This document shows, one piece after another, positions 1 to 6,027 of a DNA stretch of 6,027 nt (positions are counted from its first letter, which is position 1; every line of letters begins with the position of its first letter). The notes beneath the pieces are model-generated. The model searched no databases and was not told the origin of the DNA. It saw only the letters and a program-made list of their open reading frames with translations. Made by a program: the position numbers and the translations under genes. This DNA is from Wenzhouxiangella sp. (GTDB lineage: Bacteria > Pseudomonadota > Gammaproteobacteria > Xanthomonadales > Wenzhouxiangellaceae), in assembly GCA_007123575.1 (NCBI GenBank), contig SKKV01000028.1, forward strand, positions 1-6,027, in the 5' to 3' direction.

Positions 1-1121
<1,121 letters not shown>

Positions 1122-1199
1122 GTCAATTTATTGTCAGGCGGATCGTTGCATAATGAAGCACTTGAATCCTAAGCCCATCGAGGCGGTCAGCGTCATTCC
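1122..1199. promoter_or_regulatory. Divergent promoter region between the D2HGDH-type gene and serA
   Basis: This 78-base, AT-richer gap must hold the promoters of both genes. Toward serA, CATAAT at 1149-1154 is a plausible -10 box, but no good -35 lies 16-18 nt upstream; TTGTCA at 1131-1136 is only 12 nt away. On the minus strand GACAAT (1135-1130) could be a -10 box for the flavoprotein gene. It would place the transcript start almost at the ATG, which would fit the missing Shine-Dalgarno. AGGCGG occurs twice on the plus strand (1136-1141 and 1181-1186). The individual boxes are weak guesses; the assignment rests on the divergent gene layout. Confidence 0.4.
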
Positions 1200-1203
1200 A
1201 TGA
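1153..1203 (+). other. Possible 16-codon upstream ORF overlapping the serA start
   Basis: ATG at 1153 opens a 16-codon frame (MKHLNPKPIEAVSVIP). Its TGA (1201-1203) overlaps the serA ATG (1200-1202) in the ATGA arrangement typical of translational coupling. AGGCGG at 1136-1141, 11 nt upstream, is a weak ribosome site. The serA start itself has only GAGG at 1180-1183, 16 nt away, which is too far for strong initiation, so coupling from a leader would make sense. It has no run of serine codons, so it is not an obvious serine attenuator. Such a short frame may be chance. Confidence 0.2.
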
Positions 1204-2435
1204 GTCAACACAACCTCTCCCTGGCCAAGGAGAAAATCAATTTTTTACTGCTTGAAGGCATTCATGCCCGGGCCGAAGAGTATATCCGCAGAGCCGGCTA
1301 CACCAGCCTTTGGACCGAGAAATCGGCCCCAGAGCCCGATCAGCTGCCAGCCCTGGTCAAGGATGCACACTTCATCGGCATCCGCTCACGCACCCAGCTC
1401 ACGGTCGAAATTCTCGATCAGGCCGAGAAACTCAATGCAATAGGCTGTTTTTGCATAGGTACCGACCAGGTTGACTTGGCCGGTGCGCGCCAACGCGGCG
1501 TACCGGTGTTCAACGCGCCCTACGCCAACACCCGCTCGGTCGCGGAGCTGGTGCTGGCCGAAATCATCATGCTGATGCGCGGCATTCCGGCCAAGAACAT
1601 GGCTGCCCATCGCGGCCAGTGGCAGAAATCAGCCGTCGGCTCGCACGAAGTGCGCGGCAAGGTGATTGGCATCGTCGGATACGGTCACATCGGCTCGCAG
1701 CTCGGTATTCTGGCCGAAGGCCTGGGTATGAAGGTGATTTATCACGATATTGTCGACAAGCTGCCGCTGGGCAATGCCGAGGCCATGCACGATCTCGACA
1801 GCCTGCTGCAGGCCGCCGACGTGGTCAGCCTGCATGTGCCGGATACAAAGCAGACCCGCAAACTGATTGGCAAGTCGGAACTGGCCCAAATGCGGCCGGG
1901 CGCCCACTTGATCAATGCCTCGCGCGGCAAGGTCGTTGACATTGACGCGTTGGCCGAAGCACTGAAGTCTGGCCATTTGGCCGGCGCGGCCATTGACGTA
2001 TTTCCGGCCGAACCCAAGGGCGCCGACGAGGAATTCATCAGTCCGCTGCGTGGCCTGGACAACGTGCTGCTGACCCCGCATATCGGCGGCAGCACGCGCG
2101 AGGCGCAGGAGAACATCGCCGTCGACGTAGCCGCCAAGCTGGTGCGTTACTCCGACAACGGCTCGACCATGGGCGCGGTCAATTTCCCGGAAGTTTCGTT
2201 GCCCGATCACCTGGGCACTCGCCGAATTATGCATATCCATCGTAACGAGCCCGGCGTTTTGCAGGCCATCAACGCAATCTTCTCCCAAGCCGGCCTCAAT
2301 ATCGTCGCCCAGTACCTGCAGACCCTGCCCGATGTAGGCTACGTGGTCATGGACGTGGAAGCCAGAGACACCCCGGCCCTGGTCGCCGAACTGAACCAGG
2401 TGCCGGCCACCATTCGAACCCGCTATCTGTTCTGA
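1200..2435 (+). CDS. serA: D-3-phosphoglycerate dehydrogenase (SerA), ACT-domain type
   Basis: This cytoplasmic enzyme makes the first step of serine synthesis: NAD-dependent oxidation of 3-phosphoglycerate to 3-phosphohydroxypyruvate. At 411 aa it matches the short E. coli-type enzyme almost end to end. The Rossmann motif is G160-x-G162-x-x-G165, followed by the cofactor-binding D183. The catalytic residues are R242 (in NASRGKVVD), E271 (in FPAEP) and H294 (in TPHIGGST). Substrate-contact basic residues equivalent to E. coli Lys39, Arg60 and Lys141 are K41, R62 and K143. A C-terminal ACT domain (about 340-411) keeps H347, N349 and N367, matching E. coli serine-binding His344, Asn346 and Asn364, so feedback inhibition by L-serine is expected. 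E. coli SerA also reduces 2-oxoglutarate to D-2-hydroxyglutarate, which fits the divergent D2HGDH-type gene. The ATG at 1200 aligns with the known N-terminus. A GNAT gene follows after 1 nt. Confidence 0.97.
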   Translation: MSQHNLSLAKEKINFLLLEGIHARAEEYIRRAGYTSLWTEKSAPEPDQLPALVKDAHFIGIRSRTQLTVEILDQAEKLNAIGCFCIGTDQVDLAGARQRGVPVFNAPYANTRSVAELVLAEIIMLMRGIPAKNMAAHRGQWQKSAVGSHEVRGKVIGIVGYGHIGSQLGILAEGLGMKVIYHDIVDKLPLGNAEAMHDLDSLLQAADVVSLHVPDTKQTRKLIGKSELAQMRPGAHLINASRGKVVDIDALAEALKSGHLAGAAIDVFPAEPKGADEEFISPLRGLDNVLLTPHIGGSTREAQENIAVDVAAKLVRYSDNGSTMGAVNFPEVSLPDHLGTRRIMHIHRNEPGVLQAINAIFSQAGLNIVAQYLQTLPDVGYVVMDVEARDTPALVAELNQVPATIRTRYLF

Positions 2436-2436
2436 C

Positions 2437-2733
2437 ATGAGCCAAGCCAACGACATCAAAATCGAGTTAGACCAGGACAACAGCCGTTTTATCGGCTCGG
2501 TTGATGGCCACGACTGCGTGCTGGACTTCCGGCTCGCCGCTGATAGGGTCGCAATGACCTCAGTACGCGTGCCCGAAGCCGCGGGCGGGCGCGGCATTGC
2601 CGGCCAGCTGACCCGGCATGCCCTGGACTGGGCCCGCGCCAGGGGTCTCAAGGTCGACCCGGTCTGCCCCTACGTCAAGACCTGGATCCAGCGCCACCCC
2701 GACTACCAGGACTTGCTGCTCAGCGGCAGCTGA
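2437..2733 (+). CDS. Small GNAT-fold N-acetyltransferase-like protein (COG2388/YjdJ type)
   Basis: This 98-aa protein belongs to the short single-domain GNAT group (Acetyltransf_CG, COG2388), about half the size of ordinary GNAT enzymes. The acetyl-CoA pyrophosphate loop is visible as AAGGRGIAGQLTRHALDWA (residues 48-66). It is followed by the group's hallmark LKVDPVCPYVKTWIQRHPDY (71-90) with Cys77, His87 and Pro88. Substrates of this group are largely unknown. The ATG lies 1 nt after the serA stop and has no clear Shine-Dalgarno, so it is probably translated by coupling with serA. Its role beside serA is unknown; acetylation of a small amine or protein would be a guess. Its stop is 4 nt from that of the convergent aminotransferase gene. 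The family call is firm and the function is open. Confidence 0.88.
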   Translation: MSQANDIKIELDQDNSRFIGSVDGHDCVLDFRLAADRVAMTSVRVPEAAGGRGIAGQLTRHALDWARARGLKVDPVCPYVKTWIQRHPDYQDLLLSGS

Positions 2734-2737
2734 TCTA

Positions 2738-4093
2738 TCAGGCTGCGGTCGCCCGATCCAGGCCACGGCCAAGCTTTTCAACCAGTTCGTTGATCTGATC
2801 CGGGTTGATAATCAGCGGCGGGCAGACGGCAATGACGTCGCCCGGCAGGGCACGAACCACCAGGCCTTCGGCCAGGCAGGCCGCGGCCACCTTGAAAGCC
2901 GTCTTGTTCTGGGCCGGGAACAGCTCGCGGCTGTCCTTGTCGGCAACCAGCTCCAGGCCGGCAATCAAGCCAATACCGCGAAGGTTGCCGACCAGCGGGT
3001 GATCCGCCAGCGGCGCCAGACCGGCCTGCAGGAGCTCGCCCATGCGGGCCGCATGGTCCATGATGCCACGCTCTTCCATCAGCTCAAGATTGCGCACGGC
3101 CACGGCCGCTGCCACCGGATGGCCGGCGTAGGTCAGCCCGTGGGCAAACAGCCCTACCCCGCCGGCCGCCTCTTCGATGGCCTCATACATGAAACCCGGT
3201 ACGGCCACCGCCGAAATCGGCAGATAGGCCGAGGACAAGGCCTTGGCCATGGTCATGGTCGCAGGCTCAATATTCCAGGTCTGGCAGCCGAAGGGCTGGC
3301 CGGTACGGCCGAATCCGCACACCACCTCATCATCGATCAGCAGGATATCGTTGGCGGCCAGGATCGGCTGAATGCGGTCCCAGTAGCCGGCCGGCGGCGG
3401 GATGACACCGCCGGCGCCCATCAGCGGCTCGGCAATCATCGCGCCGATGGTGCCAGCACCTTCCCGCTCGATCACCGACTCAAGCTCCTTGGCCAGGCGT
3501 TCGACAAAGTCTGCTTCGCTCTCGCCGGGTTTGCTCTGTCGGTAGTAGTGCGGGGAAGTCAGGTGAATGACATCGTCGCCGGGCAGATCGAAATGGCGGT
3601 GAAAGGCCGGCAGGCCGGTCAGTGCGGCCGTGGCCAGGGTGATGCCGTGGTAGGCGTTGCCGCGTGAAAGAATCTTCTTCTTCTCCGGCTTGCCGATGGC
3701 ATTGTAGTAATAGCGAATCAGCTTGACCTGGGCATCGTTGGCATCCGAACCCGAACAGCCGAAAAGAAAGCGCGCGTCCGCGATTGGCACCCACTCGGCC
3801 AGCTTGGCGGCTAAGCGAATGCTGGGCTCATTGCTCTTGCCGGCGAACAGCGGGCCGTAACAGAACTTCGACATCTGCTCGGCTGCGGCATCGACCAGGG
3901 CCTGCTCGCCGTAGCCCAGCGCGGTACACCACAGACCGGCCATGCCCTCCAGGTACTGCTTGCCCTCGCTATCAAAAACATACACGCCTTCGCCCCGCTC
4001 CCAGATCTGGGGCCCGGCCTGGCGATGGCCGCGAAGATCGGTGGCAGGATGAAACAGGTGGTCGAGGTCAAGCTGGGCAAGTGAAGCCGTCAC
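2738..4093 (-). CDS. Class III (omega-type) PLP-dependent aminotransferase
   Basis: This is a 451-aa fold-type I, class III transaminase, the usual family length. It moves an amino group from an omega-amino compound (a diamine such as putrescine, beta-alanine, 4-aminobutyrate or another amine) to an oxo acid, often pyruvate. Visible residues are: MAGLWC (51-56); the PLP-phosphate loop GSDAND (115-120); the ring-stacking Y148 in AYHG; E222 in AEP; D255 in DDEVVCGFGRTG, which binds the pyridine nitrogen; the Schiff-base lysine K284 in MAKALSSAY; T321 in GLTYAGHP; and R414 in VVRALPGD, at the substrate-carboxylate 'flipping' Arg position. The sequence resembles Pseudomonas SpuC (putrescine/spermidine:pyruvate), but exact substrate cannot be read off. 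The start is GTG, chosen because AAGGA lies 9 nt upstream; the nearby ATG is out of frame. It stands alone, convergent with the serA operon and divergent from sodC, so there is no pathway hint from context. Confidence 0.93.
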   Translation of the reverse strand: MTASLAQLDLDHLFHPATDLRGHRQAGPQIWERGEGVYVFDSEGKQYLEGMAGLWCTALGYGEQALVDAAAEQMSKFCYGPLFAGKSNEPSIRLAAKLAEWVPIADARFLFGCSGSDANDAQVKLIRYYYNAIGKPEKKKILSRGNAYHGITLATAALTGLPAFHRHFDLPGDDVIHLTSPHYYRQSKPGESEADFVERLAKELESVIEREGAGTIGAMIAEPLMGAGGVIPPPAGYWDRIQPILAANDILLIDDEVVCGFGRTGQPFGCQTWNIEPATMTMAKALSSAYLPISAVAVPGFMYEAIEEAAGGVGLFAHGLTYAGHPVAAAVAVRNLELMEERGIMDHAARMGELLQAGLAPLADHPLVGNLRGIGLIAGLELVADKDSRELFPAQNKTAFKVAAACLAEGLVVRALPGDVIAVCPPLIINPDQINELVEKLGRGLDRATAA

Positions 4094-4235
4094 GATTGCA
4101 TATCCTTAAATTGAGAACGGGAGACAGAACCAGCGCCGAAGAATACCAAATGCAGCGGCGCATCACTCTCTTGCCCGCATCGCCTCCACCGGTCCGCGCT
4201 AGAATCGAGACAATCACAATCTGTGGAGCTTCAAC
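4094..4235. promoter_or_regulatory. Divergent intergenic region between the aminotransferase and sodC genes
   Basis: These 142 bases must carry both promoters. Toward sodC, TAGAAT at 4200-4205 resembles a -10 box, but the nearest -35-like TTGCCC (4171-4176) is 23 nt away, which is too far for sigma70. On the minus strand TATTCT, inside GGTATTCTTC (around 4140-4146), is a weak -10 candidate for the aminotransferase. GCGCCG (4133-4138) and CGGCGC (4156-4161) form a 6-bp inverted repeat with a 17-nt loop, a possible operator or a chance match. No element here is convincing on its own. Confidence 0.35.
4103..4107 (-). promoter_or_regulatory. Shine-Dalgarno site of the aminotransferase gene
   Basis: AAGGA on the minus strand lies 9 nt before the GTG at 4093. 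It decides that start: an ATG just upstream reads into a stop in a different frame, and no in-frame ATG with a ribosome site is available. Confidence 0.75.
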
Positions 4236-4793
4236 ATGCTTCGAACGACCGTTGCGCTTTTCGCCCTGATCTCTCTGCCCGTACTGGCGGCCGATGAATG
4301 GCCGCGGGCTCATGCCGACATCGTTGACCGTGATGGCGAAACCATCGGCCAGGCCGAACTCATTCAGGCTGCCGCCGGCACCCTGATCCGCTTGACCCTG
4401 GAAGGTCTGCCGCCTGGCCCCAAGGCCATCCATATCCACGCCGTCGGTTCCTGCGACGATCATTGCGACGGTTTCATGGAGTCCGGCGGCCATCTGAATC
4501 CGGACGGGCGCGAGCACGGACTGCTCAACCCGGACGGTCCGGATGCCGGTGACTTGCCCAATTTCTTCGTTCATGACTCCGGGCTGGCCTGGGCCGAGTT
4601 CTACACCACCGCTGCCAGCCTGGACGGCAGCTTCGGCGCGACCATCCTTGACGACGACGGGGCCGCGTTGGTCATTCACGAAAACCCGGACGACCACTTC
4701 AGCCAGCCCATCGGCGGTGCCGGCGCCCGAATTGCCTGCGGCGTCATTCGTCCATCAGACGCCTGGGAGTTGCCAAAACCGAATAATCCATGA
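4236..4793 (+). CDS. sodC: Periplasmic Cu/Zn superoxide dismutase with a variant zinc site
   Basis: This secreted SOD (185 aa) converts superoxide to oxygen and hydrogen peroxide. Residues 1-18 or 1-19 form a signal peptide (hydrophobic ALFALISLPVLA, likely cut near A18/A19), so the protein should be periplasmic. Copper ligands are all present: H66 and H68 (AIHIHAVG), bridging H86 (GGHLNPDG) and H148 (VIHENPDD). The active-site arginine is R165 (GARIACGV). The structural disulfide is probably C73-C168. Zinc ligands H86, H94 (REHG) and D106 (AGD) are kept, but the third His of the usual GPHAGDLPN is Asp103 here (GPDAGDLPN). An extra Cys77 and His76 sit in SCDDHCDG. GGAG at 4225-4228, 7 nt before the ATG, supports the start. 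Activity is expected because the copper site is complete, but zinc affinity may differ. The gene stands alone with a long hairpin just downstream. Confidence 0.93.
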   Translation: MLRTTVALFALISLPVLAADEWPRAHADIVDRDGETIGQAELIQAAAGTLIRLTLEGLPPGPKAIHIHAVGSCDDHCDGFMESGGHLNPDGREHGLLNPDGPDAGDLPNFFVHDSGLAWAEFYTTAASLDGSFGATILDDDGAALVIHENPDDHFSQPIGGAGARIACGVIRPSDAWELPKPNNP

Positions 4794-4808
4794 CCGTCAA
4801 GGATGGAA

Positions 4809-4887
4809 GCCGTCCTCGGGTGGGGGATTTCGCTGAGGGCCTCGCCACCGCGTCGAACTGAAGCGGAATTCACCGCCCGAGGACGGC
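4809..4887 (+). repeat. Long imperfect inverted repeat (26-position stem, 27-nt loop) downstream of sodC
   Basis: The left arm 4809-4834 pairs with the right arm 4862-4887. The outer 12 bp (GCCGTCCTCGGG against CCCGAGGACGGC) are perfect. The full stem has 22 Watson-Crick pairs, three G·U pairs (4821/4875, 4826/4870, 4830/4866) and one G/A mismatch (4824/4872). All three wobbles are G·U on the plus strand and would be A/C on the minus strand, which favours a structure formed in sodC-sense RNA. No T-tract follows closely (the nearest is 4937-4942), so it is not a classical intrinsic terminator. It could be a 3'-end stability element, a REP/MITE-like dispersed palindrome, or a structured RNA. 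No target-site duplication is visible. The rest of the gap (4888-4940) shows nothing clear. Confidence 0.75.
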
Positions 4888-4940
4888 CTGAGCTAAATCG
4901 AAGACCGGGCGCTGAGACACCACGCTAATCACACAATTTT

Positions 4941-5285
4941 TTAGCCAGGCGGCCAGGTCATCTGGCGACCACCCAGGACGTGCAGGTGGATGTGGTAAAC
5001 CGACTGACCGCCGTGGCGATTGCAGTTCATCACCAGGCGATAGCCATCCTCGCTGATGCCTTCGGCCTCGGCAATCTCGCGCGCGGCCAGAAACAGGCGC
5101 CCGACCAGCTCGGCATCCTGGGCTTCCAGGTCATTGGTGGTGGCAATCTGCCGCTTCGGTATCACCAGGATATGCACCGGGGCCTGCGGGTCGATATCGC
5201 GAAACGCCAGCACATCGTCGTTCTCGAACACGATATCGGCGGGGATTTCGCGGCGGATGATTTTCAAGAAAAGGTCATTCGACAT
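4941..5285 (-). CDS. hinT: HIT-family purine nucleoside phosphoramidase/nucleotide hydrolase (HinT-like)
   Basis: This 114-aa histidine-triad protein matches the HinT branch in length. HinT enzymes hydrolyse the P-N bond of nucleoside 5'-phosphoramidates and act as cytoplasmic dimers. The triad is YHIHLHV (97-103), with H98, H100 and H102; H100 is the expected nucleophile. The N-terminus (FLKIIRREIPADIVFEND, 6-23), RDIDPQAPVHILVIPK (29-44) and the GGQSV stretch before the triad are all typical, and the C-terminal tail ends MTWPPG. I chose ATG 5285 because AGGAG lies 7 nt upstream. An in-frame ATG at 5291 would add two residues and overlap the SDR stop as ATGA, but is only 1 nt from AGGAG. The gene follows the SDR gene with a 2-nt gap, so the two are probably co-transcribed. 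HinT substrates in bacteria remain poorly defined. Confidence 0.94.
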   Translation of the reverse strand: MSNDLFLKIIRREIPADIVFENDDVLAFRDIDPQAPVHILVIPKRQIATTNDLEAQDAELVGRLFLAAREIAEAEGISEDGYRLVMNCNRHGGQSVYHIHLHVLGGRQMTWPPG

Positions 5286-5287
5286 GA

Positions 5288-5971
5288 TCATGCTCCTGTT
5301 CGAATCTTGGAAACGAGGTCTGATGCCAGCGCACTGACATCAGGCAGATCAGACGGGTCGATCGCCGGCCACGCGGCCGCGCGCAAGGGGCTGTAGAACG
5401 GGCCCGGATCAAGCTCGAGCACGCGCGGACCGTGCGGACCCAGCTCGGCTGTCAACGCGCTGGCCATCCACCCGCGACCGGCCTGAGCAACACCGTAGGC
5501 GCCCCAGTTGGCCGGTCGATCCAGGCAGTACTTGTCGCTGATGTAGGCGATGCAGGCATCACGCTGCTCGCGCAACAGCGGCAAAAGCGCCTGGGTCAGC
5601 AGCAGCGGGCCGGTCAGGCCGGCCTGCAGGATTTTCATCCATTCGTCAGCCGGCTGATGCTCCAGTGGCCGCAGTGCGACGAAATCGGCCGCGTTGTGGA
5701 CTAGCACATCCAGCCGCCCGGGCCCGTTGCTGATCCCCTCGGCCAGCTCCTGGTAATGATCCGGCCCGGCCCCGGCCAGGTCAAAGGGCATCAGCGCCGG
5801 CACCGGCTGGCCGGCTTCCTTGAGTTCATCATGCAAGGCATTCAGGCCGCGTGCGTTGCGGTCCAGGGCGATGCAGTCGGCACCGGAAGCCAGGACCTGG
5901 CGGACGAGCTGGCCGCCCAGCGCGCCGGCGGCCCCGGTGACCAGCCAGACTGGCTGGGTGTTGTTGGTCAT
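5288..5971 (-). CDS. SDR-family Rossmann protein, YciK-like, with a degenerate active site
   Basis: This 227-aa protein is a short-chain dehydrogenase/reductase by fold. It has the TGAAGALG dinucleotide loop (12-19), an acidic D37 after strand 2 (which would favour NAD), FDL with D64 and HNAAD (92-96), a form of the NNAG motif. The stretches TQALLPLL (126-133), RPANWGAY (152-159) and DPG (188-190) line up well with E. coli YciK. The catalytic tetrad is mostly gone: the Asn of QVN is G118, the Ser is D146 (in YISDKY), and the Lys of YxxxK is Q163 (YGVAQ). Only Y159 remains. Reading frame, length and codon use look intact, so it is not an ordinary decaying pseudogene. It is likely a nucleotide-binding pseudoenzyme or an enzyme with changed chemistry. 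There is no Shine-Dalgarno before ATG 5971. It is first in a pair with the HIT gene. Function is unknown. Confidence 0.85.
   Translation of the reverse strand: MTNNTQPVWLVTGAAGALGGQLVRQVLASGADCIALDRNARGLNALHDELKEAGQPVPALMPFDLAGAGPDHYQELAEGISNGPGRLDVLVHNAADFVALRPLEHQPADEWMKILQAGLTGPLLLTQALLPLLREQRDACIAYISDKYCLDRPANWGAYGVAQAGRGWMASALTAELGPHGPRVLELDPGPFYSPLRAAAWPAIDPSDLPDVSALASDLVSKIRTGA
5293..5297 (-). promoter_or_regulatory. Shine-Dalgarno site deciding the HIT gene start
   Basis: AGGAG on the minus strand is 7 nt from the ATG at 5285 and only 1 nt from the ATG at 5291, so it favours the shorter form. It lies within the last codons of the SDR gene. Confidence 0.75.
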
Positions 5972-6027
5972 GGGTTTTTGAGTGGGTTTTGGTTGCGAGC
6001 ATTGTCGCAGATTGGGGGCAGAGGGGG
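5972..6027. other. Upstream region of the SDR-HIT pair (window edge)
   Basis: These 56 bases precede the SDR start and are cut by the window end. On the minus strand GACAAT occurs about 40 nt before the ATG and might be a -10 box; no matching -35 is seen. A second gene beyond the edge cannot be judged. Confidence 0.25.

Noticed and set aside
1629..2651. 340-codon minus-strand open frame opposite serA and the GNAT gene
   Set aside because: It is antisense to two clear genes, its translation shows no recognisable domain, and long antisense frames are expected at high GC.
2618..3667. 349-codon plus-strand open frame opposite the aminotransferase
   Set aside because: It overlaps the GNAT and aminotransferase genes, has low-complexity Arg/Gly/His-rich content, and matches no motif; it is a shadow of the real reading frames.
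4133..4161. 6-bp inverted repeat GCGCCG/CGGCGC as a regulator operator
   Set aside because: It is short and GC-only with a 17-nt loop, so a chance match is likely in this GC-rich sequence; noted only in the intergenic entry.
4068..4697. 209-codon minus-strand frame opposite sodC and the 4094-4235 gap
   Set aside because: It lies antisense to the well-supported sodC and has no domain signal; the aminotransferase start has its own ribosome site.
4809..4942. Hairpin plus T-run read as an intrinsic terminator for sodC
   Set aside because: The T-run (4937-4942) is about 50 nt beyond the stem end and the loop is 27 nt, so it does not fit a rho-independent terminator.
5288..5971. SDR gene as a decayed pseudogene
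   Set aside because: There is no stop or frameshift, the length is near-normal, the nucleotide-binding loop is intact and its stop is fitted to the HIT start; a maintained but non-classical protein fits better.

Overview
The window is a compact stretch of chromosome from a GC-rich bacterium (roughly 60% GC by eye). SerA is of the short ACT-domain, E. coli-like type. There is also a periplasmic SodC, a HinT-like protein and a YciK-like SDR. Together these suggest a gammaproteobacterium, possibly near Xanthomonadales/Chromatiales. That placement is inferred from protein resemblance only. I saw no phage, transposase, CRISPR, rRNA or tRNA signal.

Layout. At the left edge a D-2-hydroxyglutarate dehydrogenase-type flavoprotein (minus strand) runs off the window. 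It is divergent from serA, with 78 bases between the start codons. serA is followed 1 nt later by a small GNAT-fold protein gene, which makes a two-gene operon. This operon converges on a class III aminotransferase gene, with only 4 nt between the two stop codons. The aminotransferase gene is divergent from a secreted Cu/Zn superoxide dismutase gene. Between that gene and the next is a 147-nt gap holding a long imperfect inverted repeat with a 26-position stem. The right end is a minus-strand pair, an SDR-family gene followed by a HIT gene, in tight translational contact.

How the genes work together. The clearest functional unit is the D2HGDH/serA pair. SerA of this type can couple 3-phosphoglycerate oxidation to reduction of 2-oxoglutarate to D-2-hydroxyglutarate. 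A neighbouring D2HGDH would reoxidise that product and pull serine synthesis forward. The aminotransferase, SOD and SDR-HIT genes have no evident link to this pathway.

Most unusual points: (1) the SDR protein keeps its nucleotide-binding glycine motif but has lost three of the four catalytic tetrad residues, so it looks like a pseudoenzyme; (2) the SOD has Asp where one zinc-binding His is expected, plus an extra Cys/His cluster; (3) the long hairpin after sodC has its wobble pairs in the G·U sense on the plus strand, consistent with a structure acting in RNA. I found no clearly new multi-gene system.
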